Positions 10,673-22,709 are shown, numbered from the stretch's first letter. The stretch is 64,000 bases of DNA from Epiperipatus broadwayi (GCA_028023455.1 JAQFVV010012394.1:31956885-32020884); one strand, 5' to 3'. Numbers and translations are program-made. The notes: generated from the letters alone by a model not told the origin.

Positions 10673-11587
10673 CTGCACTGGTTTGAGAATAAATGTAATT
10701 TGAATAAGATGTATTTACAATTTTTTTTAATTATTAAAATAATTTCTTATAGTTTAAAACAAATATTGTGATTTTCCCCCTTTAACAGGCTGAAGGCATC
10801 TTTAAAGCCAATCTGGATAACAAAATTAAGTATTTGCATCATACATATTACATATATAATGCTCTTTTTGGTCATCAATGACATGATGGGAAAGGAAATT
10901 GCAAATATCTCCAAGTTGTAATGATTATTCTAGAAAACATTTTGGAATATAAATATTCAATTCAGTTGTTATATGTAACAATCATTCCAAAATAGCTTTT
11001 GATTCAATTTTATTTGGGAATTCTTCAAAATATGGGATTGCTGAAAGTTCATTATATAATGTTCTCACTACATTATCTTAATCAGTGATCTTTATAGCAG
11101 AGATATTAAAGTATAGTGTAAGAAATAGGAATTCAAATAAAGTTATGCTAGTCTTTTTTTTTTTTTTGAGGCAATATTGGGAAGGACTTTTTGACTATTT
11201 TTATACTGATTGAAAACTTTTCATTTTAAGTGCATTTTATTTAGATAAATTAATTGTAATAAAGATTAAAAATTATCTACAGAATAAATGTATATGTCTC
11301 ATGGTGTTGTTATTAGTCATAGTAATGAGTTATTTTTTTCCTGTATATTAGTTTGATTTTTGCTTGTTTACTTTTAAAAAAATTAGTAAATAATATATAT
11401 TAATAGTAACCTCACTTTTTTTATCCCATAAAATTATTTGCTTTCTTATGTGATATTTTTACTACAATTTAATCTACCGGTGTCAATTCTTTTGTATTCA
11501 TATCTTTGACAAAATATTTCAGATAAATCCATAAATGATTATTACTAGTTATATATTATGATAAAGATTATCGTATATATATAATTT
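10673..11587. other. Intron 2 interior, nothing recognised
   Basis: AT-rich intronic sequence with no recognisable element. Confidence 0.5.
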
Positions 11588-12140
11588 AAAAATCAGAAAA
11601 TAATAAATTCTTTACAACAGCTATATAAATATCAATAAAAAAAATGTATACATTAAAAACCTTTTTTAGCACCTGGCTTGGTGCCCTTTTCAAATGCCAA
11701 TAATCTATTTAACATTAACAAACTATTTCAGATATAAAACCATCTAGTGTTCAGTAATGGAATTAAAACAAGCAATAACAATATAAATCTTTAAAATAAA
11801 TCAAAACCCTCATATATAAATCCAGTAATTACAAAATAATTGACTGTATCATAACAATTTAATTTATTTATTGTATTGTTATGATATGGTAAATTATTTT
11901 GTAATTACTGGATTTATATATGAGTGTTTTGATTTATTTTAATGATTTATATTGTTATTGTTTGTTTTAATTTCATTACTGAACACTAGATGGTTTTATG
12001 TCTAAAATAGTTTGTTAACATTAAATAGATAGCATTTGAAAAGGGCACCAAACCAGGTGCTGGAAAAGGTTTTTAATGTATAAAATTTTTTTGATGTTTA
12101 CATAGCTGTTGTAAAGAATTTATTATTTTTTGATTATTAT
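11588..12140. mobile_element. 550-bp palindromic MITE
   Basis: Arms of about 260 bp pair nearly throughout. For example aataaattctttacaacagc at 11600 matches gctgttgtaaagaatttatt inverted at 12104-12123, and aattacaaaataatt matches aattattttgtaatt near the centre. The centre is at about 11865. No coding. Confidence 0.85.
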
Positions 12141-12910
12141 TTTATGGAACAACAGCATAAATATTTTTATTTTTTTCCAATTTTCTAAATCATGTTTTCA
12201 GAAGCAACCATGTTTAATAAAATAAAATGAAAGTAAAATATTGATATTGCAACAAGATAACACTGGTCCTCACCTGTGTGGAAAGAAATAGTAATAATCA
12301 TATGGATTGTAGCAGAGATTATTGCATCACATGGTTATTAAATAGATTCAGGGCTTTTTAAAGAAAATGTGAGACCTGGAGCAACTAATATTTTAGAGAC
12401 CCTTCAAAATTTTAAATAAGAATATGAGTAGAGAGAAAAAAAATGAGAGTTTTACTTACAGGGCTGAAAACAGGACTCTGGGAACAGTTAGTTATGAGTC
12501 ACAGAAACAAGCAAACAGACCAGATCCAGATAGCACTTGGATAGAGTAGATTCATTCTAGCACTGTTAGTATCATAAAACAATGTTAGCACAAAACTGCC
12601 TGACAGTGGGCTGAGACTATTAGTTCTGCTGGTCACTAAACACTGCAATCACTTTTGTCACAGAGTTGTCAAATTGGCACCTCATACTTAAACTGGATTA
12701 TGTTTTCAACTCATGGTATACCTGCTTGGAAAAGTTTTTCTTGAATATTTTTGGGGGAATTTAACTGTAAAATTAAGGCCATTCTATGAGCCATGACATC
12801 ACTTTGCCTTTCCCTATATTTTTGTTTAACATATTGAATTGCCATATTGAAGCCCCTAATATTGCGAAACCTGGGGCAGCTGTCTCTCCTGTCCCCCCTC
12901 TGAATCACCC
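12141..12910. other. GC-richer unassigned block with possible mariner remnant
   Basis: Near 12240-12285 the plus strand reads LQQDNTGPHLCGKK, which resembles the DN-P-H segment of Tc1/mariner transposases; stops follow at once. The rest (12290-12910) is GC-richer than its surroundings. An open minus frame at 12711-12908 matches nothing I recognise. Probably an old TE. Confidence 0.35.
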
Positions 12911-13391
12911 TGAATAGATTGACTTAATTTTGATGGTGTTTTTAATTTTTTATTCATTTTATACAATTATCTTAGCATTCTTATTTTATTTTATTAAATA
13001 TGATTGCTCCTGTGTGTATATATATATATATATATTACACTCTGATTTTCAAGTATCCATTTTCCGTATTTATATCATCGATACAATCCTGATAAATTCA
13101 TTAATGATTATTATAAATAATATTTTAGATTAAAAGATTATTTTATATATATATTATACTTTGATTTACAAGAGTTAAACTTGGTGCACTCACACTTTGG
13201 ATATAATCCATTTCAGATAACTACATTAAGGATTATTACTAATCATTTATTAAACTAGAGATTATCATATTATTCTTAAACCAGACTTAAATATTAAATC
13301 TCAGTTAAAGACTAATGTTTCTGTTTTTATTAAGCACAAGTGCATGTTATCGTTAATTCAGTTACATCTATCTTTTTTTCTATGTGTGAAA
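12911..13391. other. Intron 2 interior with a (TA)n tract
   Basis: A TA repeat at about 13018-13036; otherwise nothing recognised. Confidence 0.5.
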
Positions 13392-13527
13392 TTTTAAATA
13401 TACTTAAAACTTCTATTCCATCATAAATCTTGACATGGATGAATAAAACATTCACTTTTTTATAGATATGTTTATTTATGTGATTTACAGGTATGGGATG
13501 GAATAGAAATTTTAAGTATATCTACTA
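13392..13527. repeat. Inverted repeat close to exon 3
   Basis: The segment ttttaaatatacttaaaact tctattccatc at 13392-13422 is matched inverted at 13497-13525 (gatggaatagaaatttt aagtatat). It ends about 45 bp upstream of the ankyrin exon. Confidence 0.65.
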
Positions 13528-13568
13528 TAAACACTGTTTTATTTTTCATTCCTTTGTTAATATAATAG

Positions 13569-13667
13569 CATGGTAACACTGCCCTTCATTTGGCTTCCAT
13601 AGCAAATAAAGCAGACATAGTGAACTTTTTAATACAACAAGGAGCCCAGCCTAATGCTGTCAATACT
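13569..13667 (+). CDS. ANKDD1A: ANKDD1-like exon: ankyrin repeat 3
   Basis: This 99-bp exon lies between acceptor tataatag and donor gtaagt. It encodes HGNTALHLASIANKADIVNF... ending GAQPNAVNT. TALHLAS is the canonical helix-1 start, ADIVNFLIQQGAQPNAVN gives helix 2 and the beta-hairpin loop. The GH usually found at the helix turn is replaced by NK. In frame with both neighbours, phase 0 on both sides, exactly one repeat. Introns on either side are 5.5 and 9.0 kb and filled with repeats. Confidence 0.88.
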
Positions 13668-14394
13668 GTAAGTGGATAAAAGTATTTAATATATTCATTT
13701 TTAAAATGTTATGTATAATTTTGATAATTATAGGTCTGTCCTAGTTTTTTGTACCTTAAAAAAAAAATTATTCAAAATCTTTTTTTAAAAAAAAAATTAT
13801 AAACAAACTTATATCTCATTACAGATCTACTTTTATAAAAACATGCAAAAATAAGAATTGATGAATATTTTCCATGTAATAAACTAGAATAAACCTTGGG
13901 CTGTGGTAAAACCAAGCTATCACCAATGAACATTGAAAGTCCAAATGAGTACTTAGCAATATAATGTGGTATAGCTTGGGCTATTGATTTTGATTGATGA
14001 TTTCTTGGTTATATTCTAGTTAATATTCAGAAAATTCTTATTACAATTTCCATGCTTGCATTGAAAGTTTGTGAAAATATTTACTTTTATGTACAGTATA
14101 GTAGTATATTGTTTTATGAAGATAGTAGTTGTCATAATATTAAGGTTATTGTGTGATAAGCTTTTTTTTCCTTAAGTCATGTTTAGGGTCTAAATAACAG
14201 ATTAAACTTTAAATCATTTCCAGTAGGAGTTTTGTCATATTGCATATTTAGATGTTTTTTGACATAGAGTATTCCTTGTATCATCCATGTTTGGTTCCCA
14301 AGCAGAATTTTGTCTAATAGAAAACCATATTATAATATGCATTTGAAATATTCATAAATATATGTGAATTTTACGTATATATAATATTTAAGTA
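13668..14394. other. Start of intron 3, nothing recognised
   Basis: AT-rich with no gene or structured repeat that I can support. Confidence 0.5.
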
Positions 14395-14585
14395 CATATA
14401 CCTTGTCTATACTAAACTTAATGTAATTAGAAGGGACTTGAACTCAGATTTTCAAGTTCCCTACAGATATCCAATCCATCTTATACAAATGATACCCATG
14501 TGAAAAACATACATAACCTCCAATATATGTATTTTGTGCTAAACAAGCACTCATCATTTGGTCCAGTTCACCATCTCCAACATGT
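14395..14585 (-). mobile_element. Hammerhead SINE, family A, copy 1 (ribozyme core mutated)
   Basis: On the minus strand the element carries the hammerhead region (14513-14570), then a pol III-like stretch with box B GTTCAAGTCCC, then the tail ttacattaagtttagtatag. The ribozyme core reads AUGAUGA and the second strand has AAAA, so C3 and G12 are mutated and the copy should be inactive. Confidence 0.7.
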
Positions 14586-14800
14586 ATGTATGAATATATA
14601 TAACTGAATATTGGTAAATACAGTAACTTAATAATTAAAATATATATATTATCCACTTGGGATCGCTTTCGATTATCCCAGTAATCTGTTTCAACTAAAG
14701 CTTTGAAACAGATTACTGGGATAATCGAAAGCGCTCCTAAGTGGATAATTTTTTTTTTTTAATTATTAAATTACTGTATTTACAAATATTCGGTTATATA
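14570..14800. mobile_element. Hairpin MITE
   Basis: The arm cccagtaatctgtttcaa (14678-14695) pairs with ttgaaacagattactggg (14703-14720). Pairing continues outward through gatcgctttcgattat and the flanking AT-rich arms to about 14570 and 14800. A related half-site taggagcactttcagctat is at 20933. Confidence 0.8.
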
Positions 14801-14837
14801 ATTATGTATATTGCTTTAAAAATACAGACATCGAATC

Positions 14838-15516
14838 ATTTATATATATAATCAGTGCTCAGTTTATATTAGGATAGCAAGGCTTCAAACTTTAATGGAC
14901 AGGCTTCAATCTTCTGCACTCTCCAACTCTGAGGATGGAATACTCCAAGCCATTGCTGATGCCATTAATATTGTTATACCCATATTGACCTTAAGTTAAT
15001 CTGCACTCTCACACATAAGACCTTAATATATCCATTTAATTATACAGAAGAAGGATGGGCAGAATACAGGCTGAATATGTAATATTTAAATACATGTACA
15101 TTGTCTATACTAAAATTAATGCAATTATAAGGAATTTGAACTCAGAGTTTCAAGCTCCCTACAGCTATCTAATACATCTTATACAATCAATACCCATAAT
15201 CACATACATGTAAAAAAGAGAAATGATCTCCAATATATGTATTTTGTGCTGAACCAGCATTTATCAGTAAGTCCAGATCACCATCTCCAACACATATATA
15301 CAATCAGTGTAGGTATTTTGCCCATCCATCTTCTGTATAATTAAATGTACATATTAAGTCCTATGTGTGCGGGCTTTGAGTATTCCATCCATCCTCAATT
15401 TTCAATGATGTGGATGGCTGAAAAGTTGGATAGTGCAGAATTTTGAAGCTTGTTCCTTAACGTTTGAAAATTTGCTACCTTAATATATAAACTCAGCACT
15501 GATTATATATGTGTGT
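14838..15516. mobile_element. Palindromic MITE with a family A SINE in its loop
   Basis: The left arm 14838-15065 (aatcagtgctcagtttata, then agaaggatgggcagaatac) pairs with 15311-15510 (gtattttgcccatccatctt, then tataaactcagcactgatta). The SINE at 15085-15300 occupies the loop and another copy abuts the right end. Confidence 0.75.
15085..15300 (-). mobile_element. Hammerhead SINE, family A, copy 2 (ribozyme core mutated)
   Basis: Full-length relative of copy 3. The hammerhead region is 15224-15280 on the minus strand: stem II GUGC/GCAC-type pairing and outer stem I UGAUCU/AGAUCA are kept, but the core reads CUGAUAA and G12 is A. Box B-like GTTCAAATTCC follows. Confidence 0.7.
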
Positions 15517-15680
15517 TGGAAATGGTGATCTGGATCAACTGATGAGTGCTGATTCTGCACGAAATATGTACACTGGAGATCATTTATATTTTTCATGTGT
15601 ATGTAGTCATTTGTATAAGATGGCTTGCTAGCTGTAGGGAGCTTGAAAGTCTGCGTTCAAGTCCTTTATAAAATATATAT
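15516..15680 (+). mobile_element. Hammerhead SINE, family A, copy 3 (best core)
   Basis: The order is hammerhead (15526-15582), a linker, a tRNA-like stretch with AGCTGTAGGGAGC and a good pol III box B GTTCAAGTCC at 15655-15664, then an AT tail. It is in sense orientation with the host gene, inside intron 3. Combining a tRNA-type internal promoter with a 5' hammerhead resembles the schistosome Sm-alpha SINE in principle, although that ribozyme is sequence-unrelated here. Confidence 0.7.
15526..15582 (+). ncRNA. Type-I hammerhead ribozyme (family A)
   Basis: The core is CTGATGA (15539-15545) and GAAA (15561-15564). Stem II is GTGC/GCAC, four perfect pairs including G10.1-C11.1, with a 7-nt loop. 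Stem I is open: outer TGATCT (15526-15531) pairs with AGATCA (15577-15582) in six perfect pairs, a GGA bulge follows, and inner TCAA pairs weakly with CTGG. Stem III is very short: the family consensus AUACAUAU can form 2-3 pairs, followed by A as H17. In this copy position 16.1 appears to be C instead of U, which may reduce or abolish cleavage. The core and stems I and II are seen directly; activity is inferred. Confidence 0.68.
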
Positions 15681-15689
15681 ATTGTACTG

Positions 15690-16685
15690 GCCAAAACATG
15701 TTTATCCATCTAACATGAGCTGGAACTCACAAAATATACTTCAAACCCAGTCAAGCCCGAGATTTAGGTCAGAGACCAACCTGAATTTGAACCCACTCCA
15801 TAAGCGCCAGATCAAACACCTAATGGATAACATAACAATGATTGCACATAAGAATTAATTCTTAAGTCTGGCCCACTAGCAGAGCGGAGACGACAATGAG
15901 ACTCATGGACTTAAATATATATATTAACCAATTTAAATACTAGAGACATTCCCATGATAAAATCTAATATATTTAATTAATAAGGAGCTTTACTAATGAA
16001 TAGCTATGATCAATTAATGAATTGGATTGATTTAATAATGAGACAGAAACTGATATATGATGAATTAGTAATATATTTATTGACAATTACATATATATCT
16101 TAACATAACCCATTTGGTAACATAAGTTTATGGCTATTATTTAATGGATCTAAATATTATACTATATAATAAATCACTACATTCCAGTTATTAGTTATGC
16201 CATTTCATAATCAATTGGAGTGGCTATCATACATGTAATTAAACCAAATCTGGAGTGAAACTTAATAATACATCCGATTATGACAAATTTATATATTTAA
16301 TAAGGGCATATAAAACATCCCAGATAGCTTTAGATCGAACAGGTTTTCAAGAATGCTTCGGCTCAATGCTGAAGACTGCATATTAGGGAGGTAGAGTTGG
16401 CTATAAAGATTTTACTAATGAGCTAAGCACAGGTAAATGCAATAGTAAAGTTTCTCTGTGGATGGATGAATAGATTTTAGGGTTTCATGACCAACACCGG
16501 TTTTCCTAATGGCTGATTATCAGGCTGCTAAATGAGAATCTTGATTTGGTTCATAAGAGGTGGTGGGCTCATGTGCTAACCTGGCCCTTAGCTCAGGTTT
16601 AGCTACTGCACTACCCTAAGAGAGGAAGATGGGCTGGATTCATTGTGGCACCATCTTAATATATATCAAAACACCAAAACGATAA
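15690..16685. other. Unassigned repeat-like sequence
   Basis: Two GC-richer blocks (15715-15895 and 16320-16660) interrupt AT-rich sequence and look like old repeats, but I recognise no family, open frame or promoter in them. Confidence 0.4.
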
Positions 16686-18718
16686 AATATAACGATCGAA
16701 ATGGAAGTGAAGATCGAATCTAACCGCAAACTACGATATCTGCTCTACAAGGCGCCATCTAGGCCTTTAAACCTAGAAAAATTTATAAAGTAGGCAGATA
16801 TGCGCTGTTAAGATTCCACTTTATTTAAATATTCAGATCGTTAGCCCAAGTCACTAGCTCAGTGGAGTAGCAGAGATAATAAAATATAAATTATATATCT
16901 TAAATATAAAAGAATAAAAGCCACTGCCAGAAATTAACACATAAAAATATTTATTTACGCACATATAAAATCATTCTAATTTGAGGAATAAGTTTAACAT
17001 TTTAGATTTTTCTATTAATCTTTAGTTTTACATTTAAGTAAATTACAACCATGAGTTTAATATTTATTTAGGTAGTCGAGTATGAATAGACTACATAGCT
17101 CTGCATTTGAAAAGAAAATATTCTTCCCTGATTTAACCTTAGGCAACAAATTTCGCAATCAAACCGGCGCCAATCCATCTGATACATTTATGTATTCAAT
17201 GTAGCATGAAAATACGACAACACAAAATACTATACTGTCAGGAATGTACATCTGATCAGTAAGTAGAATTAGAGAAGACATTGGTCTCTCCACCAACAGG
17301 AATGTCACATCTGTTGGCGAGTAGAACAATAAACATAAAACTCCATAGGAATGGACTGCGGTCCTTTGCCGTCTTACAAACCCATCCATAGGCAAACAGA
17401 AGGTGTGTGGCGTATGTATATAATCCTGCCCGTAGCGGATCTCATACTACATCTACAATTACACAAATATATCCAATCCATTGAACCAATTCAACTACGA
17501 AATGAATAACCTAAGATTACCCTCCCTTAATATAACTTTACAAAACTATATAGCCATTCACGCCCGACTTAAATTTAACATTTAAATACGTTCGCACAGA
17601 TTATTTTTATACAATTTGTTTTATAATGTCGAGTATAGATTGGCTGCACAGATTCCACGGTCAAAAACATTCCAAATTAAACACAACCGATCAAAATACA
17701 AAGTCAATCGATAATGTCAATTGCTGAGGGAATACAGGAGACCCTTTGGTGTTCATCATAAGACACCGCAGTGATATTGTTGACTTATATATTCTAATCG
17801 ACTGTGAAAACCACAACATAATCAACCGCTAACGAATCTATGCAACGTCTATACCCAACCTAAATTTCATCATTTAAAATTTAAACAATAAACAATTTAT
17901 ACAATAAGAAAAAAAAAAATGGAAATGATTTTTATCAATCGGAAAACATATAAAATTAAACATTATTAATTTGATTTTAAACTTAAAAAAGTCAGATGGA
18001 AGTTCATAAGCTTGAACGAAAGTTCTTAATTATTTTTAAATTTAGAGTTCATGTCAATATAGCTTACGGTAGAAGAGTCCAGGTTTCTGCTTTTAATTCC
18101 CATGATGCCTCCATTGGAAGATAATGTTCTGGAGATGGCAATAGCTGGTTCAAGGTATCACAGTCTTTTCCTTTTTCTTTTTTTAAATAGAGAGTGTGGT
18201 ATGTGCGTCCTACCACAACTCTCAAACACACAACGCTGGAACTGTCAGAAAAAACTGTATTTCCCTTTTTATATTATCCACACGGATTCAATCAACAAAA
18301 CGTCACTAATCCATCACTTTCGTTAGGGTCTGAGCCAAGGCTTAGTGCTTCCATTGGTCAAGCTAATTTCTCTTTATTTTCTTATCTATCTTTCATCAGA
18401 TCATTTTAATTATACAAGAGCCCAAGGCTAGCTTGCTTTTCAAACAATTTATAAACAATCATTTCCATTTACAGATTACAAGAATTAATTAATACCTGTT
18501 TTTATTTTTAAATCTTGTAGTTTTTTTATAAAAAAGTATGTTCAAATACTTATTTATTTGTTTTTTTTTAAAAAAATATTTTTAAAGTTTGGCATCTGTG
18601 CGAATGTATATACGTTTAACAAACATTTTAATTTTAGCATTTAGTTTTTTACTTTTATTTGCGAACTTTTAAGTTTTTATTTTAAATTAATGTAACGACA
18701 TATTTATATATTGTTACA
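16686..18718 (-). repeat. 2-kb noncoding element, copy 2 (inverse of 807-2861)
   Basis: Reverse complement of the copy at 807-2861 over its full length with scattered substitutions. The conserved internal frames reappear (17159-17395 minus, 18194-18409 plus). The two copies bracket about 13.8 kb that contain ankyrin exons 1-3. Confidence 0.75.
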
Positions 18719-18884
18719 ATATTGATAAATTTCACATCCACCAAGCTGAAGTATATTATAAATTAAATACCATGCCACATATGAACACTAGCTTATCAGA
18801 TTGATCAAAAGAGCCAACTCTTCTGTAGTATGAGAAATATGTATATGCTACTGATGGGAATATATATATATATATATAAACTTT

Positions 18885-18940
<56 letters not shown>

Positions 18941-19466
18941 TTACTTTATCCCATTCAATCTCTTCAGTTATCTATAATTAATAAACTTTTAAGGGGGAAA
19001 GTATATTTAAGGGATTTACAAATACCTTAATAAGAAAAATATACTTATGATTACACTCCAGGCTAGTTTAATTTTTAATAACATAATAATTAAAGGCTGC
19101 AAATTTGGATTTATAAGCCACAATTTATATTTACCTTAATTAATTAATAACTGACAAAATAACTGCACAAAAGGGTTGGCATTATTTATAAAATAGGGTT
19201 TCCAGACAATGTGCAAAATGATGCTATAATAAATAATAATACGAAAATTTTAAATAATATCTTTAAAAAAACATATTTTGTGACTAAATGCACACTGTTT
19301 TGAAACACAGGCATAATTAATAATAATTAAAATAAGCAAAAGAGAAATAAATATACCTGCAATGATTAAGTTATATAGCAAAACATTAAGTTAATAAAGA
19401 AAATTAGCAAAAGTAGGTCATTTATAGTATTCAAATATTATTTATAAGACAATTAATATTAAAACA
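18719..19466. other. (TA)n tract and unassigned AT-rich DNA
   Basis: Two TA runs (about 18861-18878 and 18890-18936), each followed by aaactttacttta. Nothing else recognised. Confidence 0.6.
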
Positions 19467-19655
19467 GTCCTCCTATAACTGGACTGGAGATACTTGAGCT
19501 GTAATGAAGGTGAGTTCTTTTAGCAGCTTATGGTATCTTCTATTTAGTTGGGATATGATCTAAGATGGTATTCCTATAACGGGACTGGAGTACTTGAATT
19601 GGGACGAAGGTGAGTTTTTTTTATAGGTTTATGGCATCTTCTACTTGTTATAATC
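19467..19655 (+). repeat. Diverged direct repeat (~100-bp period, two units)
   Basis: cctataactggactggagat (19471) recurs as cctataacgggactggagta (19573). Both are followed by acttga, aaggtgagtt and atggyatcttcta. Confidence 0.65.
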
Positions 19656-20999
19656 AGTTTGTTAGGGCAATGTTGGTTATTGTTTTGGCCTTGGGTGGAT
19701 CAAACTTCGCTGTTCCATCATGGGGAAAGGCAGCAAATTCTCACCTTTCTAGCAGGGCATAGCAAAATTAACTATTTACTGCTTCTGATAGTAACAGCTC
19801 TTCAAAGTAAAAATGGAGTTTTTTTCTTCCCTTCCTGCATAAAATATAGCCTATTTATATATTTCCACCTATCAATCCTTAACACCTTTTGGAATTTTGT
19901 TTGCCTCATCCAATTGACTTTTAATTAAAACAAAATCATACAATCTGATTTTCTTCTACTGATAATGTTTCTGAGGTGTTATATTTCATTTACTTAAAAA
20001 AATGTAATTAAATATATAAATTATATAATTTTGATTCTGATTTCGTTAATTAAATCTTTTTTTAGATGTTATAAATTTTTAAGGCCAAGCAGGTAGTAAC
20101 GATCTTCTGATTTAATGGTAAAGTCTTTTGTTGCAAACAAATTCAATCAGTAAACTAGATTTTACTTTTACCTAATGCAGGTGTGGTCATTAATTGATTT
20201 CTTATTTACAACAAAATTCCCATTTTTAATTAAAAACCAATGACTTTTATTTTAACTTGACGTAAATAACTTTTTAACATATTTTCTTTTCCTATTGTTT
20301 GCTTCTACTTTTTTTTTAAAAAAAAAACAAACAAATTGGACAGATTTTTTAAAAAAACTTTAGTTTCAGTTATCCCTATAAAATGAAAAACCAGGAAACT
20401 GTAAACATTATTTTAATGAAAACATTTTATATTACGTCTTTTTATTTAATCTTAAAATATATATACAAATTACTACGCCATCATTCCCTGGTTTAAATTA
20501 TCCATCCACATACGAATATAATAGCGAATATAATTAAGAATTGACTGATAAATGAACAATGTATTTTATGATAATTATGAGAATTTCTACGCTATAATTT
20601 TATCAACCTGTCTAATTATAGCATACTTTCATATGTAAATGGATGATGTCATTCAGGCAGCCATGATAGCAAATTTTACCGCTCGACTTTTATATAACAT
20701 TTTGACATTTAAAATAGGTTCGAAACTAGTTAGATGGGCAGATCATTAGGTTAATGGTGAAATGGAAAGTGGGCTGGGAGGTTTCCATTTCAATATATAT
20801 ATATATAATAATATTACAAATCGATATCTGTATTTCTTCAAAATAATATATGTAAATTTATAAATAAATATAAGAAAATACAGTACTTAAAAATTTATAA
20901 AAAATATATCTATAACCATCATTTAGGAGCACTTTCAGCTATCCTTGTAGTTTTTGTCAACTAATGCTTCTAAAATGTCAACTTTCCCATAATTTTGTG
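19656..20999. other. Unassigned intron 3 sequence
   Basis: No gene recognised. The half-site at about 20930-20960 resembles the arm of the hairpin MITE at 14570-14800. Confidence 0.45.
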
Positions 21000-21600
21000 A
21001 TGTCAACTTTCCCATAATTCTGTCATTTTAATGTTTGCTACCTGCCTATTGATTAAATCTTGCTTGTATTTATATATTAACATCACTTCCTTAATTTATT
21101 TATTTTTATTATTTCTTTCAGTTTCCAGTATTTTTACATTATTATAATTAAAATCAAAACAATATATACATGATTTATTATGGTCATAAAAGACAGAAGC
21201 TGATAAATTATCATTATTTTTATAATTTTGTTTTGTATTTTGAACCCATTTTAATAATAATAAATGCTCTTTTGTTCTTTTTTCCAATGTGCACCTCAAT
21301 TCACCTATATATCCACTGCCACACCTACACGTCCATTTATAAATGAAACAATTTTTATTTATCAATAAGGTTTTATCTTTTGAATTATTTATTAATTTAT
21401 TTAATGTAGGTGGTATATAAAATGCAATATCACATATACCTTTATAAATTTTCTTAATGAAACTTGCCTGTTGAATCTAAATATATGGTATTGATATCCA
21501 AATTTTTTATCAAAAGAATTAACATTATTATTATTATTATTTTTATAATTAGAATTAAAAATTTTTAATAGTGTACTAAACATAATCATATATGTAATTT
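21000..21600 (-). pseudogene. Penelope-like element, GIY-YIG endonuclease region
   Basis: On the minus strand the frame contains CFIYKWTCRCGSGYIGELRC followed by LEKRTKEHLLLLKW. This is the GIY-YIG nuclease signature with the catalytic Arg and the downstream EH of Penelope-like elements, with the characteristic CxC before GxYIGE. Upstream, FYIPPTLNKLINNSKDKTLL is the usual linker before the nuclease. Downstream, FDFNYNNVKILETERN is the C-terminal block. Several frameshifts (for example near 21400-21440 and below 21096) show it is inactive. Orientation is opposite to the RT fragment that adjoins it at 21602. Confidence 0.78.
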
Positions 21601-21601
21601 T

Positions 21602-22138
21602 GTGACATCTACATATGAAAAAAATATTTTGAAAAAGGAATATTATCAGAAAGATATTACTTTATACAATCGATATATTGATGATGTTTTTGTTTGTGGA
21701 AAGCCAAATGCTATTAATGATATGTTTAATGAATTAAATAGAATAAAGGATTTAAAATGGATTAAAACATATGCAAATTCCATGAGTGTTCAATTTTTAG
21801 ATCTCAAGATAACTAGAAACAAAGATAAACTGGATTACTATATGACTATTAAACCAATAGCAAAAAGAGGATATATTCCATATAAATCAAAAGTACCAAT
21901 GTCACATAAAATGTCAGGCTTAAAGTCCTTCTTATTTAGAAATGGTAATCTTTGTAAATATTCATCGGATAAAATCAAAAATATTGAAATTTATTATAAT
22001 GAATTGTTAAACGTTGGATATAGTTATGATTATGTTTATTATACTATTAAAAATTTTGCAATATTTCATCATGTTGTCAACTGTGTGGGTTATATGATGA
22101 GACAATTTCACATATACTCTACGTTTGTTCCACATTAA
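21602..22138 (+). pseudogene. Penelope-like element, reverse transcriptase fragment
   Basis: The open frame of 178 codons contains LYNRYIDDVFVCG, the RT motif C box with YIDD, followed by SVQFLDLKITRNKDKLDY (motif D/E region) and GYIPYKSKVPMSHKMSGLKS, a thumb-domain pattern typical of Penelope-like RTs. It lacks the N-terminal palm motifs A and B and stops at 22138. It runs opposite to the endonuclease segment on its left and to a possible N-terminal segment on its right. Confidence 0.75.
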
Positions 22139-22500
22139 AATCCATCAGAGACTTTATTGTATCTAATGTCTCTTTAGACTTCAGGGATGCTTTGTCAATC
22201 TTGAATGTACTAAAACTTGGTTCCTTTGCAGCGATTAAATTGTCTATTTTTCTTTCATTCTCCACTTGGCTAATAAGATGTAAATTAATTTTTGGACATT
22301 CACATAATTCGACTTTATCAGTTTTCATTGATTTTCTTCATCAAGGCAAAGATTAGAGATTCAAAGCTTTCTCAACTTTCTATTCACATGGACACATGGG
22401 TTAAGGTTGCATTCCCATCTTAATAATTTTCTGTTTAAAACTTTAGTATTTAACACTTTTTGAATTTTTTCATAAATATTATTAAAGCCTTTTTTCAGTC
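22119..22500 (-). pseudogene. Possible Penelope-like N-terminal segment
   Basis: A minus-strand frame from 22328 (MKTDKVELCECPKINLHLIS and on) is preceded, in another frame, by NNIYEKIQKVLNTKVLNRKL. Composition looks coding. Because it flanks the inverted RT fragment and shares orientation with the endonuclease fragment, it may be the 5' part of the same element. I do not recognise a domain, so this is positional inference. Confidence 0.35.
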
Positions 22501-22709
22501 ATTTATTTATTGTATACATGATTTATCCTTTTTGTAATCTTTTTTGATTAATAAATTTATTTAAAAAAAAAAAAAAAACAATTCAAAGATAGAAATTTCG
22601 AAGTTAACTTATAATTTATCAACTCTTTAATTCAATATTCTTTATTAACAGTAGTGAATGTAATATGAAGAATATGAATGCGGTAGTATATACATATATA
22701 TCATTTTAG

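Noticed and set aside
12711-12908. Minus-strand protein of 65 residues
   Set aside because: No homology recognised; lies in a GC-richer repeat-like block and has no gene context.
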